Assembly (NCBI RefSeq): GCF_004078635.1 | Contig: NZ_RZNB01000003.1 | Location: 248,001-312,000 of the forward strand | Direction: 5' to 3' | Length of the DNA: 64,000 nucleotides | Source: Labedella phragmitis | GTDB lineage: Bacteria; Actinomycetota; Actinomycetes; Actinomycetales; Microbacteriaceae | Shown: positions 8,558 through 16,769 of the stretch, in pieces | How positions within the stretch are numbered: the first letter of the stretch is position 1 | How the letters are laid out: every line of letters begins with the position of its first letter | Translations under genes and position numbers: made by a program | Notes under the pieces: model-generated | Databases searched by the model: none | What the model saw: the letters and a program-made list of their open reading frames with translations, nothing else | Told to the model about the DNA's origin: nothing

Positions 8558-10306
8558 TCAGCGCTCGAGCGGAACCTCGACGAGCGTCGGCCCGGCCGTC
8601 GGTGCCGTGAGCGCCTGATCGAGGTCGGCGCGAGTGGCAGCCCGCGTGTAGCTCCATCCGAAGCCCTGCGCGAGCGCCGCGAAGTCGACGGGACGCGGCG
8701 TGTAGAGCACGCGATCGATGTCGTCCTCGCGAGCGGAGGAGGCGACCTCGAGGCCGTCGAAGATCGTGCCGCCGCCGTCGTTGCCGACGACGAGCTGCAG
8801 TCGCGGGACGCTCTCGCCGACAGCGAGCAGCAGGCTGCCGATGTCGTGCAGGGCCGTCAGATCACCGACGAGGACGCGCGTGACGCCCGCTCCCCCTCCG
8901 CGCTGGCTCGCCGTCGCGATCCCGAGGGCCGTCGAGACGGTGCCGTCGATGCCGGCGAGACCGCGATTGGCGTGTACACGGACCTTCTTGCCACCGACCA
9001 CCGCGTCGGCCTCGCGGATGAGTCGCGACGCTCCGAGGACGAGCCGGTCGTGCGGCCAGGTCGCTCGCCACACGGCCTCGACGAGCAAGCGGCGGTCGAC
9101 CGGCTGCCGGACGGCGGAGAACTCGGCCTTGACGTAGGCGAGCCGCTCGGCGCGGTCGTGGGAGTGCGCCGCTTCCAGGTCGGGAGCCACGTCGCGGGAC
9201 TCGGCCTCGGCGATCGCACGCGACGCCGTCACCCAGCCCCCGAGCCACTGCCGGTCGACGGGGCCTTCGACGACGGAGACGGACGACACGACGCGGACGG
9301 GTCGCCTGCCCGGGTTGTAGACCTCGCCGCCCGTCGGCGCGACGATCGTGACGTCGAGGCCGTCCCGTGTCAGGAGCGCGGGGATCTCCCGGCTGAGCGT
9401 CGGATGTCCGAACACGACGACGCGTTCGATGCGGCCGCCGAGCTCGGGCTCCGCGAGGAGCCGACGGTAGGCGACGACGAGGTTGCGACCGTAACGGGCG
9501 TCGCTCGACACCTCGGCGATGAGCGGCCAACCGCCCGCGTGGGCGAGCGCCTCGGCCGCGGGGCCGGCGGCGTGCCCCGCGACGACGACGGTGCGCTTGT
9601 CGCGATCGAGGAGGACGGACGGCCGGTACACCGCTGTCGGAGCAGCGGACGGCGGTGTCACGAGCCCCTCGTCGTCGGTGAGCGCGTCGACGAGCTGGTG
9701 CGGCACATGCACGAAGCCCGAGGAGAGCGGCTCGCGGAAGGCCAGGTTGAGGTGCACGGGTCCGGCTCCGGCCTCGCCGCGACCGGCGGAAAAGGAGACG
9801 GCGTTGTCCGCGAGCTCGTCGGCCGCCCGTGCCTCGCTCCGGAGACCCGAGGGGGCGGCGACGTCGACCGCGAAGCGGACGGCTCCCGCGAAGATCCCGG
9901 GCTGCACGGTCGTCTGATTCGACCGGACGCCCCGCAGCTCCTCCGGACGGTCCGCCGTGAGCAGGATGAGGGGAACGAGCGAGTGGTGCGCCTCGAGGAC
10001 GGCCGGGTGGAGGTTCGCGACGGCTGTCCCCGACGTCACGACGACCGCGACGGGACGGCGCGACTCCACGGCGAGCCCGAGCGCGAAGAAACCGGCCGCC
10101 CGCTCGTCGATCCGCACGTGGAGAGCGAGAGCGCCGGCACGCTCGAAGGCCGCCGCGGCGAGCGCGAGCGCTTGAGACCGCGAACCCGGGGACACCACGA
10201 CGTCGCGCACACCGCGCCGCACGAGCCCCTCCAGGAGGGCGGCGGCGAAGGCGGTAGAGGGGGCGGGCGACTGGTCCTCGGCGGAGAGGGACTGACCGTC
10301 AGACAT
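8558..10306 (-). CDS. menD: 2-succinyl-5-enolpyruvyl-6-hydroxy-3-cyclohexene-1-carboxylate synthase MenD
   Basis: A thiamine-diphosphate enzyme that adds the succinic semialdehyde unit of 2-oxoglutarate to isochorismate. The 582-residue protein shows VVVSPGSRSQALALAA, HVRIDERAAGFFALGLA (the ThDP activating Glu), VVVTSGTAVANLHPAV and LLTADRPEELRGVRSNQT. The C-terminal ThDP/Mg region is VLVGDLTALHDIGSLL with VVGNDGGGTIFDGLE. ATG 10306 has TAGAGT 7 bases upstream (10314-10319, minus strand). The upstream gene ends 10 bases away, but the hexamer suggests that menD also has its own promoter. Confidence 0.96.
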   Translation of the reverse strand: MSDGQSLSAEDQSPAPSTAFAAALLEGLVRRGVRDVVVSPGSRSQALALAAAAFERAGALALHVRIDERAAGFFALGLAVESRRPVAVVVTSGTAVANLHPAVLEAHHSLVPLILLTADRPEELRGVRSNQTTVQPGIFAGAVRFAVDVAAPSGLRSEARAADELADNAVSFSAGRGEAGAGPVHLNLAFREPLSSGFVHVPHQLVDALTDDEGLVTPPSAAPTAVYRPSVLLDRDKRTVVVAGHAAGPAAEALAHAGGWPLIAEVSSDARYGRNLVVAYRRLLAEPELGGRIERVVVFGHPTLSREIPALLTRDGLDVTIVAPTGGEVYNPGRRPVRVVSSVSVVEGPVDRQWLGGWVTASRAIAEAESRDVAPDLEAAHSHDRAERLAYVKAEFSAVRQPVDRRLLVEAVWRATWPHDRLVLGASRLIREADAVVGGKKVRVHANRGLAGIDGTVSTALGIATASQRGGGAGVTRVLVGDLTALHDIGSLLLAVGESVPRLQLVVGNDGGGTIFDGLEVASSAREDDIDRVLYTPRPVDFAALAQGFGWSYTRAATRADLDQALTAPTAGPTLVEVPLER

Positions 10307-10316
10307 GCAGTGGACT

Positions 10317-10739
10317 CTATCGGTCCCGCGAATCGCCGTCCTGGCGGTCGGCACCGTGATCGGCCTGGTCGTCCGGGAGGGTATCGGGGTGGCCGGGGGC
10401 AGGACCATCGGGGTCGGTCGACTCGGAATCGAGTGCCGCGAGTTCCTCCTCGAGGCGGCGGATCCTGTCGTCCTGCTCCGCGTCGCGGCCGAGACGGCCG
10501 AGGAACGCGGGGTCGTCGTCGGGCGCGCGTGGGCCGGCGGCAACGGCGGTGTTCTTGCGTCCACGGCCGATGAGGAACCACAACACGATCCCGATGACGG
10601 GGAGGACGATGATGACGACGATCCAGACCGGCTTCGGCAATCCACGGACGCGGTCGCTCGCCATCATGGCGCAATCCACGACCGCATAGATCGTGACCAC
10701 CACGACGATGACGGCGAGTCCGAGGAGCAGACGGGGCAT
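10317..10739 (-). CDS. Small membrane protein with PLDc N-terminal-like domain
   Basis: A 140-residue protein. There is a hydrophobic helix at residues 3-25, then DRVRGLPKPVWIVVIIVLPVIG, the signature of the phospholipase D N-terminal (PLDc_N, two-helix) family. A charged, low-complexity C-terminus follows (DDDPAFLGRLGRDAEQDDRIRRLEEEL and a Pro/Asp tail). ATG 10739 has TATCAT 6 bases upstream (10746-10751, minus strand). It sits directly upstream of menD, 10 bases apart, but its function is unknown. Confidence 0.82.
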   Translation of the reverse strand: MPRLLLGLAVIVVVVTIYAVVDCAMMASDRVRGLPKPVWIVVIIVLPVIGIVLWFLIGRGRKNTAVAAGPRAPDDDPAFLGRLGRDAEQDDRIRRLEEELAALDSESTDPDGPAPGHPDTLPDDQADHGADRQDGDSRDR

Positions 10740-10850
10740 GCCGTCATGATATCCGCCGAAACTGGACGTCGTCCGTGGTGCCCGCGCTCGCCCGGGCACG
10801 TCCGACGGGCTCCCGACCGTCTCCCGACACCCGGCACGTACACTTGACGG

Positions 10851-11108
10851 GTGAATCGCGTGCCTCCCGTCCTCGTCTACACGGTCCTCCGGCTGCTCGC
10901 GTTCCTCGTCCCCCTCGGTGTCCTGCTCGTGCTGCGTATCGAGCCGTGGATCGCGGCCGTGCTCGCGGCCCTCATCGGCATGGCCCTCTCGTTCATCCTC
11001 CTGCGCTCACCGCGTGAGCAGATCGCGAAGGACATCTACGCGCGGCGGCACGGCGACCACCGGCCCGACCACACCGACGAGGACGCTGAGGACTCCACAC
11101 CCGCCTGA
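10851..11108 (+). CDS. DUF4229 small membrane protein
   Basis: An 85-residue protein with two predicted membrane helices (LRLLAFLVPLGVLLVL and IAAVLAALIGMALSFILL), followed by RSPREQIAKDIYARR and an acidic tail. This matches actinobacterial DUF4229. GTG 10851 lies 6 bases after a TACACT hexamer (10839-10844). It is a frequent neighbour of menaquinone genes in this order, but no function has been assigned. It is convergent with menA, with a strong hairpin between them. Confidence 0.8.
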   Translation: MNRVPPVLVYTVLRLLAFLVPLGVLLVLRIEPWIAAVLAALIGMALSFILLRSPREQIAKDIYARRHGDHRPDHTDEDAEDSTPA

Positions 11109-11142
11109 CCTCCGGCGTCGCACGGACGGCGCGGCGACGAAC

Positions 11143-11180
11143 GACGACGGCCCCGCGGTTCGCACCGCGGGGCCGTCGTC
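11143..11180. terminator. Strong bidirectional terminator between DUF4229 gene and menA
   Basis: A perfect 16-bp stem (GACGACGGCCCCGCGG and its complement) around the 6-base loop TTCGCA. It lies between convergent genes, 15 bases before the menA stop. Confidence 0.75.
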
Positions 11181-11195
11181 TCGAGGTCGATCGGA

Positions 11196-12404
11196 TCAGA
11201 ACGCGAGCGCCCAGAACCACGCGAGGCCGTAGAGCAACTGCGTGATCCCCACGAGGCGGAGCGCCACGATCAGTTCGCGCGGCTGCTGCGCCGTCGCGAC
11301 GATCACGCACGCCGGGAGCGCGGCGAGGAGGGCGAAGAGCGAGAACCACAGCTCCGGGAAGAGGAACGCCACCCACGCCGCGAGCACGAACGGCACGATG
11401 AGGAAGACGATGAACAGCACCCGCGAGGCCGTCGATCCGATGATGACGCTGAGCGTGCGCTTGCCGACGAGCCGGTCCTGATCGCGGTCGCGCAAGTTGT
11501 TGACGAGGATCGCCGAACACGCGATGAGGCCGGCGCCCGTCGCCCCGAACCATGCTTCCTGGCTGAGCATCCCCACCTGCACGAACATCGTGCCGAGGGT
11601 CGCGACGAGGCCGAAGAAGAGGAAGACGAAGACCTCACCGAGGGCGAAATACCCGTACGGCCGCTTCCCGCCCGTGTAGAACCAGGCCGCCGCGATGCTC
11701 GCGGCACCGACGATGAGGAGCCACCAGTACTGCGTGATCACGGTGAGCGTGATCCCCGCGACGGCGGCGATGCCGAAGAAGACGAACGCGACGGCGAGCA
11801 CGGTGCGCGCCTTCGCCCGCCCCGAACCCACGAGCCGCGACGGGCCGACGCGCACGGCGTCGGTGCCGCGGATCCCGTCGGAGTAGTCGTTCGCGAAGTT
11901 CACGGCGATCTGCAGCGACACGGCGATCACGAGGCACAGGAGCGCCCTGGCCCAGTGGTACTCGCCGGGACCCGCCGCGAAGATCGCGGCGCCCGTGCCG
12001 ATGAGCACGGGGGCGACCGCCATCGGAAGGGTGCGCACGCGCGCGCCCTCGACCCAGTCGCCGAAGCGGGCGGGACGCACGTTCTCGAGGCGTCGGGCAG
12101 CCGGGTTGCCGCTCTTGCCCTTCGCCTTGGGGCGGTTGCCGCCCCCTCCGCGGGCACCGGCCTCCGCGATGACCTTCGCGGCGCCCGACTTCGCGTCGAT
12201 CGACTTCTGCTTGGCCGCCCGCTCCTGCTGGGTGCGACTCGGGGTCGCGGCGCCCTTCTTGGAGGACGACTTCTGCGCCGCCCCCCGCGCGGCGCCGGCG
12301 GACGCCGCGGTCTCCTCCGTCCCGCTCGCGCCGGATCGCTCCGTCGACGACTTCTTCCCGCCGAGGGCCCCAGCGGGGTCGAGCCTCTGTTCTTTCGCAG
12401 CCAC
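11196..12404 (-). CDS. menA: 1,4-dihydroxy-2-naphthoate polyprenyltransferase MenA
   Basis: A membrane UbiA-type enzyme that attaches the polyprenyl tail to 1,4-dihydroxy-2-naphthoate, giving demethylmenaquinone. The core has the prenyl-diphosphate Asp motif NFANDYSDGIRGTD, the second motif NNLRDRDQDRLVGKRTL and about eight hydrophobic helices. GTG 12404 has AAAGG upstream. Unusually, the first ~105 residues are a hydrophilic Ala/Lys/Ser/Gly tail (GGKKSSTERSG, KSSSKKGAATPSRT, GGGGNRPKAKGKSGNP) before the core begins at NVRPARFGDWVEGARVRTLP. It is the last gene of menB-menE-menA. Confidence 0.94.
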   Translation of the reverse strand: MAAKEQRLDPAGALGGKKSSTERSGASGTEETAASAGAARGAAQKSSSKKGAATPSRTQQERAAKQKSIDAKSGAAKVIAEAGARGGGGNRPKAKGKSGNPAARRLENVRPARFGDWVEGARVRTLPMAVAPVLIGTGAAIFAAGPGEYHWARALLCLVIAVSLQIAVNFANDYSDGIRGTDAVRVGPSRLVGSGRAKARTVLAVAFVFFGIAAVAGITLTVITQYWWLLIVGAASIAAAWFYTGGKRPYGYFALGEVFVFLFFGLVATLGTMFVQVGMLSQEAWFGATGAGLIACSAILVNNLRDRDQDRLVGKRTLSVIIGSTASRVLFIVFLIVPFVLAAWVAFLFPELWFSLFALLAALPACVIVATAQQPRELIVALRLVGITQLLYGLAWFWALAF

Positions 12405-12430
12405 GTGCCGACCTTTCGTTCGTGGAGATT

Positions 12431-13630
12431 CTAGAGCGTGGACGCGTCGGTGCCGTGATCGGCGAGTCCCGGGCCCGATCGCGCGACGAGCCGGGCGATC
12501 GCTCGTCGGTCCGGTTTCCCCGTCGCGAGCATCGGGATCTCGTCGAGCCGGACGATGCGCGCGGGACGCGCGGCGACCCCGAGCGACTCCTCGGCGGCGC
12601 GGCGGATGCCGGGGAGCATCCCGTCCGGCGCCCGTGAGTCGGCGACGACGACGGGGACGCTCCCCCACCGCGCGTCCTCGGCTCCCACCACGACGGCTTC
12701 CCCGAACCCTGCTCGCTCCCTGACGAGCGCCTCGATGCGATCCAGGGAGACGTTGACGCCGCCGGAGACGATGACGTTGTCGATGCGACCGAAGACGTCG
12801 ACGACGCCGTGCTCGTCGATGCTCCCGGCGTCGCCGGTGCGGTACCACCGGACTCCGTCGTCCTCTCGAAAGGCCGCCGCGGTGCGCTCTGGTTCACCGA
12901 GATAGCCGAGAGCGAGGGTCGCGCCGCCGATCTCGATCTCGCCATCGGCGAGACGTACGAGCACGCCGTCGAGCGGACGACCGTCGTAGACGCACCCGCC
13001 CGCCGTCTCGCTCGAGCCGTAACTGCGCACGAGACGAACGCCCTCGGTCTCGGCCCGGTCGCGCAACGCCACGGGAACGGCCTGTCCGCCGACGATGACG
13101 GCGTCGAATGCGGCGAGCGCTCCTCGCCCCGCGTCGTCGTCGAGCAGACGGGACACTTGAGCCGGAACGAGCGCCGTGTAGGTGCGAGACGCCCCGACGG
13201 CCGCTCGCGCGGCCCCGTCCACGAATGCGTCGACGCTGAAGACGCCACCTGGAAGGATTTCGGGCGTCGTCCCGGCGATCACCGAGCGCACGAGCACCTG
13301 GATGCCCGCCACGTAGTGCGCCGGCATCGCGAGCACCCACCGGCCGGGGCCGCCCACGGCGTGCTCGGTCGCCGTCGCACTCGCGACGAGGGCCGCGGCG
13401 GAGAGCGCGACGCGTTTCGGGTAGCCGCTCGAACCGGAGGTCGCGATGACGACGGCGACGTCGTCGTCGATTTCCTCGGCGGACCCGACCTCGGTCGGCG
13501 CCGCTGACAGCACGCGGTCGCCGACCGGGGTGGGCTGGACGGCGGGTTCGTTCCCCTCGATCGCGCGCGCGACCGCCTCCATGAGCCGCACGGGGTCATC
13601 GGCTCCGACGCGCCGCAGCTCTCTGCTCAC
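12431..13630 (-). CDS. menE: o-Succinylbenzoate-CoA ligase MenE
   Basis: Activates o-succinylbenzoate with ATP and CoA. The 399-residue, short acyl-adenylate enzyme shows the P-loop IATSGSSGYPKRVAL, VRSYGSSETAGGCVYDG, the adenylate motif GVRWYRTGDAGSID, VFGRIDNVIVSGGVNVS, and the C-terminal Lys region PMLATGKPDRRAI. GTG 13630 is 13 bases after the menB stop, and the next gene menA starts 26 bases after menE ends, so the three form one operon. The upstream open frame overlaps menB and is not coding. Confidence 0.94.
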   Translation of the reverse strand: MSRELRRVGADDPVRLMEAVARAIEGNEPAVQPTPVGDRVLSAAPTEVGSAEEIDDDVAVVIATSGSSGYPKRVALSAAALVASATATEHAVGGPGRWVLAMPAHYVAGIQVLVRSVIAGTTPEILPGGVFSVDAFVDGAARAAVGASRTYTALVPAQVSRLLDDDAGRGALAAFDAVIVGGQAVPVALRDRAETEGVRLVRSYGSSETAGGCVYDGRPLDGVLVRLADGEIEIGGATLALGYLGEPERTAAAFREDDGVRWYRTGDAGSIDEHGVVDVFGRIDNVIVSGGVNVSLDRIEALVRERAGFGEAVVVGAEDARWGSVPVVVADSRAPDGMLPGIRRAAEESLGVAARPARIVRLDEIPMLATGKPDRRAIARLVARSGPGLADHGTDASTL

Positions 13631-13643
13631 GCGCGGTCCATCG

Positions 13644-14549
13644 TCAGTAGTGCCAGGGGAACGCCGACCAGTCGGGTTCGCGCTTCTCCAAAAAGGAGTC
13701 GCGACCCTCGACGGCCTCGTCGGTGCCGTAGGCGAGTCGCGTCGCCTCACCCGCGAAGACCTGCTGGCCGACGAGCCCGTCGTCGACGGCGTTGAACGCG
13801 AACTTGAGCATGCGGATCGCCGTCGGCGACTTGCCCAGGATGGTGCGGGCCCACGCGATCGCGGTCTGCTCGAGTTCGGCGTGCGGCACGGCCGCATTGA
13901 TCGCTCCCGTCGCGAGCGCGCGCTCGGCAGAGTACTCCTCGGCGAGGAAGAAGACCTCCCTCGCGAACTTCTGTCCCACCTGCCGAGCGAAATACGCGCT
14001 GCCGTAACCCGCGTCGAACGACCCGACGTCGGCGTCCGTCTGCTTGAAGCGGCCGTGCTCGACGCTCGCGATCGTGAGGTCGCACACGACGTGCAGCGAG
14101 TGACCTCCCCCTGCGGCCCACCCGGGTACGACCGCGATGACGACTTTCGGCATGAACCGGATGAGTCGCTGCACCTCGAGGATGTGCAGGCGCCCGGAGC
14201 GCGCGGGCTCGACGGACTCGGCGGTGTCGCCCTCCGCGTACCGGTAGCCGTCACGGCCGCGGATGCGCTGGTCGCCGCCGGAGCAGAACGCCCAGCCGCC
14301 GTCCTTCGGACTCGGTCCGTTGCCCGTGAGGAGCACGACGCCGATCCGCGGGTTCTGGCGGGCGTCGTCGAGCACTCGCGCGAGCTCGTCGACCGTGCGG
14401 GGCCGGAACGCGTTCCGCACCTCGGGACGGTCGAACGCGACGCGAGCGATCCGCCCGTCGGTCGACTGGTGGTAGGTGATGTCCCCGAGGTCGTCGAAGC
14501 CCGGGGCCTCGGTCCACACGGATTCGTCGAACAGCTCGGAGACGCTCAT
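13644..14549 (-). CDS. menB: 1,4-dihydroxy-2-naphthoyl-CoA synthase MenB
   Basis: A crotonase-fold enzyme that closes the second ring of o-succinylbenzoyl-CoA. The 301-residue protein has AFCSGGDQRIRGRDGYRY, VVPGWAAGGGHSLHVVCDL (oxyanion hole), DADVGSFDAGYGSAYFARQ and the C-terminal DWSAFPWHY. ATG 14549 has TAAGCT 6 bases upstream (14556-14561, minus strand). It is the first gene of menB-menE-menA and divergent from menC, 115 bases away. Confidence 0.96.
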   Translation of the reverse strand: MSVSELFDESVWTEAPGFDDLGDITYHQSTDGRIARVAFDRPEVRNAFRPRTVDELARVLDDARQNPRIGVVLLTGNGPSPKDGGWAFCSGGDQRIRGRDGYRYAEGDTAESVEPARSGRLHILEVQRLIRFMPKVVIAVVPGWAAGGGHSLHVVCDLTIASVEHGRFKQTDADVGSFDAGYGSAYFARQVGQKFAREVFFLAEEYSAERALATGAINAAVPHAELEQTAIAWARTILGKSPTAIRMLKFAFNAVDDGLVGQQVFAGEATRLAYGTDEAVEGRDSFLEKREPDWSAFPWHY

Positions 14550-14664
14550 CGCTCCAGCTTAAGCCCGCGACTCGGCGCGACCGCGGCGCGGATCTCGTCG
14601 CTCGCCATGCTCCGATTGTGGCAGGTCGAGGGTGCGATCGGGCGGTCGATGCCAGACTGAGCCC

Positions 14665-15663
14665 ATGGATCCGCTCGCCGCACCGGTGCCGAGCGTCGAG
14701 GACCTCGTCGCGTCGGCCCACGTCGTCTCTCTGCCGCTCACGACGCGATTCCGCGGGATCACGGTTCGCGAGGCCGTCGTCTTCGACGGCCCGATGCGTG
14801 CGACGGAGTTCTCGCCGTTCGTCGAATACGGCGACGTCGAGGCCTCGACCTGGTTGCGCGCCGCGATCGAATTCGGGTGGACCGAACAGCCGCCGATCCG
14901 CCGCGACTCCATCCGCGTCAACGCGACGGTCCCGTCCGTCCCCGCTCATGAGGTCGCGGGCATACTCGCGCGGTTCCCGGGCTGCCGCACCGCGAAGGTC
15001 AAGGTCGCCGAACCCTCACAGACCCGGGAGGACGATGTCGCCCGCGTGCGCGCCGTCCGAGAGGCCCTCGGCCCGGAAGGGCGTATCCGCGTGGACGCGA
15101 ACGGGGGCTGGAACGTCGACGAAGCAGAACACGCCGTCCACGACCTCGCCCCGTTCGACCTCGAGTACGTCGAGCAGCCGTGCGCGAACGTCGAGGAACT
15201 CGTCGAGCTGCGCACGCGCATCCGCTGGATGGGTGTTCCCATCGCGGCGGACGAGAGCGTCCGGAAGGCGGAGGACCCGCTGGCCGTCGCGCGCGCGGAA
15301 GCGGCGGACGTCCTCGTCGTGAAGGCGCAGCCCCTCGGCGGCATCCGTCGCGCCCTCCGCATCCTGGAGCGGACCGGCCTCCCCGTCGTGGTGTCGAGCG
15401 CACTCGACACCTCGGTCGGACTCGCAATGGGTGCGAGACTCGCGGCCGCGGTCCCCGAGCTCGAGTTCGATTGCGGGCTCGGCACGGCGGCGTTGCTGGC
15501 TGCGGACGTGACCGAGGACCCGCTTCTGCCGGTCGACGGAGCCGTCCCCGTGCGCGACGTCGACCTGTCGCCCGAGCTCCTGGCTCGCTACGCGGCGGAT
15601 CGCGACCGCACCGCATGGTGGCTCGAGCGCATCGAGCGCTGCCACCGTCTCCTCACCGACTGA
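14665..15663 (+). CDS. menC: o-Succinylbenzoate synthase MenC
   Basis: An enolase-superfamily dehydratase producing o-succinylbenzoate. Metal ligands and catalytic lysines are visible: TAKVKVAEP (KxK), RIRVDANGGWNVDEAE (Asp), DLEYVEQPCANVEEL (Glu), PIAADESVRKAEDP (Asp) and VLVVKAQPLGGIRRAL (Lys). The protein is 332 residues. ATG 14665 lies 6 bases after CAGACT (14653-14658). It is convergent with the cytochrome c operon, a small hairpin separating them. Confidence 0.93.
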   Translation: MDPLAAPVPSVEDLVASAHVVSLPLTTRFRGITVREAVVFDGPMRATEFSPFVEYGDVEASTWLRAAIEFGWTEQPPIRRDSIRVNATVPSVPAHEVAGILARFPGCRTAKVKVAEPSQTREDDVARVRAVREALGPEGRIRVDANGGWNVDEAEHAVHDLAPFDLEYVEQPCANVEELVELRTRIRWMGVPIAADESVRKAEDPLAVARAEAADVLVVKAQPLGGIRRALRILERTGLPVVVSSALDTSVGLAMGARLAAAVPELEFDCGLGTAALLAADVTEDPLLPVDGAVPVRDVDLSPELLARYAADRDRTAWWLERIERCHRLLTD

Positions 15664-15678
15664 GCGGCGACGCCGTTC

Positions 15679-15695
15679 GCGCCGACACTCGGCGC
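15679..15695. terminator. Short hairpin between menC and ccsB
   Basis: A 7-bp stem (GCGCCGA/TCGGCGC) with a 3-base loop, in the 33-base gap between convergent stop codons. Confidence 0.5.
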
Positions 15696-15696
15696 G

Positions 15697-16698
15697 TCAC
15701 AGCCCCGAGTAGGCGTGCAGTCCCTTGAAGAAGACGTTCACGATGCCGAAGTTGAACATGACGGCGGCGAAGCCGATGATGGACAGCCACGCCGACCGGG
15801 TGCCGCGCCATCCGCGCGTCGCCCGCGCGTGGATGTAGCCCGCGTAGATGACCCAGATGATGAAGGTCCAGACCTCCTTGGTGTCCCAGCCCCAGTAGCG
15901 GCCCCACGCCGACTCGGCCCAGATGGCGCCGGCGATGAGCGTGAAGGTCCAGAAGATGAAGCCGATGATGCTCACGCGGTAGGCGAGGTTCTCGAGGCGG
16001 TCAGCGCTCGGCAGTGTCGCGAGGAAACGCATCTTGAGGGCCGAGAGTTCGAGCTGCAGTCGCTCCTGGCGCGCCTGGACGAGCTGCACGACCGAGAGCG
16101 CGAAGCCGAGGGCGAGGAACGCGGTTCCGAGGCTCGCGACGAAGACGTGCACGACGAGCCACGCCGACTGGAGTGCCGGGATGAGCGGCGCGACCTCGAC
16201 GTAGAAGTTCCACGACAGCCCGAGGAGGATGACCACGAGTCCGGTCACGAAGGTGCCGAGGAAGCGCAGGTCCTCGCGCGTGAGCACGACGAGGAAGACG
16301 CCGATGATGAGCAATGTGCCGGTCATCGCGAACTCGTACATGTTCGCCCACGGGACACGACCGGCCGCGATGCCGCGCGTCACGTCGGCGGCGAGGTGGA
16401 CCACGAAGCCGAGAATCGTGAGGGCTACGCCGACGCGCAGTGACGGTGACCGCGAAGCGGTGACGCGCGCCTCTCCCCCGGTGCCTGTCGGACGATCGAC
16501 CGTGAGGGTGCGAACCGACGACGCTTCGGACCCGGCCGTCGAGGAGCTGCGGGCGACCGCGCTCGGCACGACCGCGTCGGCGGCCTGCCGCACTTCGGTG
16601 CTGCGCCGCGCGAGGTCGAAGGTGAAGGCGATGAAGGCCAAGGCGTAGAGCGCAAGCGCCGTCCACAGGGCCATCACCGAGAAGTCGTTGAGATCCAC
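15697..16698 (-). CDS. ccsB: Cytochrome c biogenesis protein CcsB/ResC
   Basis: The membrane haem-handling half of the system II cytochrome c synthetase. The 333-residue protein has several transmembrane helices and the tryptophan-rich haem motif ESAWGRYWGWDTKEVWTFI, with flanking His-containing helices (VVHVFVASLGTAFLALGF, AGYIHARATRGWRGTRSAW). GTG 16698 has TAGTCT 6 bases upstream (16705-16710, minus strand). A loop of ~60 residues after the first helix is Ser/Arg/Thr-rich. The resB gene ends 71 bases upstream, so ccsB may have its own promoter within the operon. Confidence 0.95.
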   Translation of the reverse strand: MDLNDFSVMALWTALALYALAFIAFTFDLARRSTEVRQAADAVVPSAVARSSSTAGSEASSVRTLTVDRPTGTGGEARVTASRSPSLRVGVALTILGFVVHLAADVTRGIAAGRVPWANMYEFAMTGTLLIIGVFLVVLTREDLRFLGTFVTGLVVILLGLSWNFYVEVAPLIPALQSAWLVVHVFVASLGTAFLALGFALSVVQLVQARQERLQLELSALKMRFLATLPSADRLENLAYRVSIIGFIFWTFTLIAGAIWAESAWGRYWGWDTKEVWTFIIWVIYAGYIHARATRGWRGTRSAWLSIIGFAAVMFNFGIVNVFFKGLHAYSGL

Positions 16699-16769
16699 CC
16701 CTCCAGACTACCTCGCGAAGCTGAGGCCGAGAGGGGCCGCGATCCGCACCGGGACGCGGAAGGCGGCGG

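Noticed and set aside
8195-10573. A 792-codon open frame on the plus strand
   Set aside because: Antisense to ppk2 and menD; composition is typical of a shadow frame and it has no recognisable domain.
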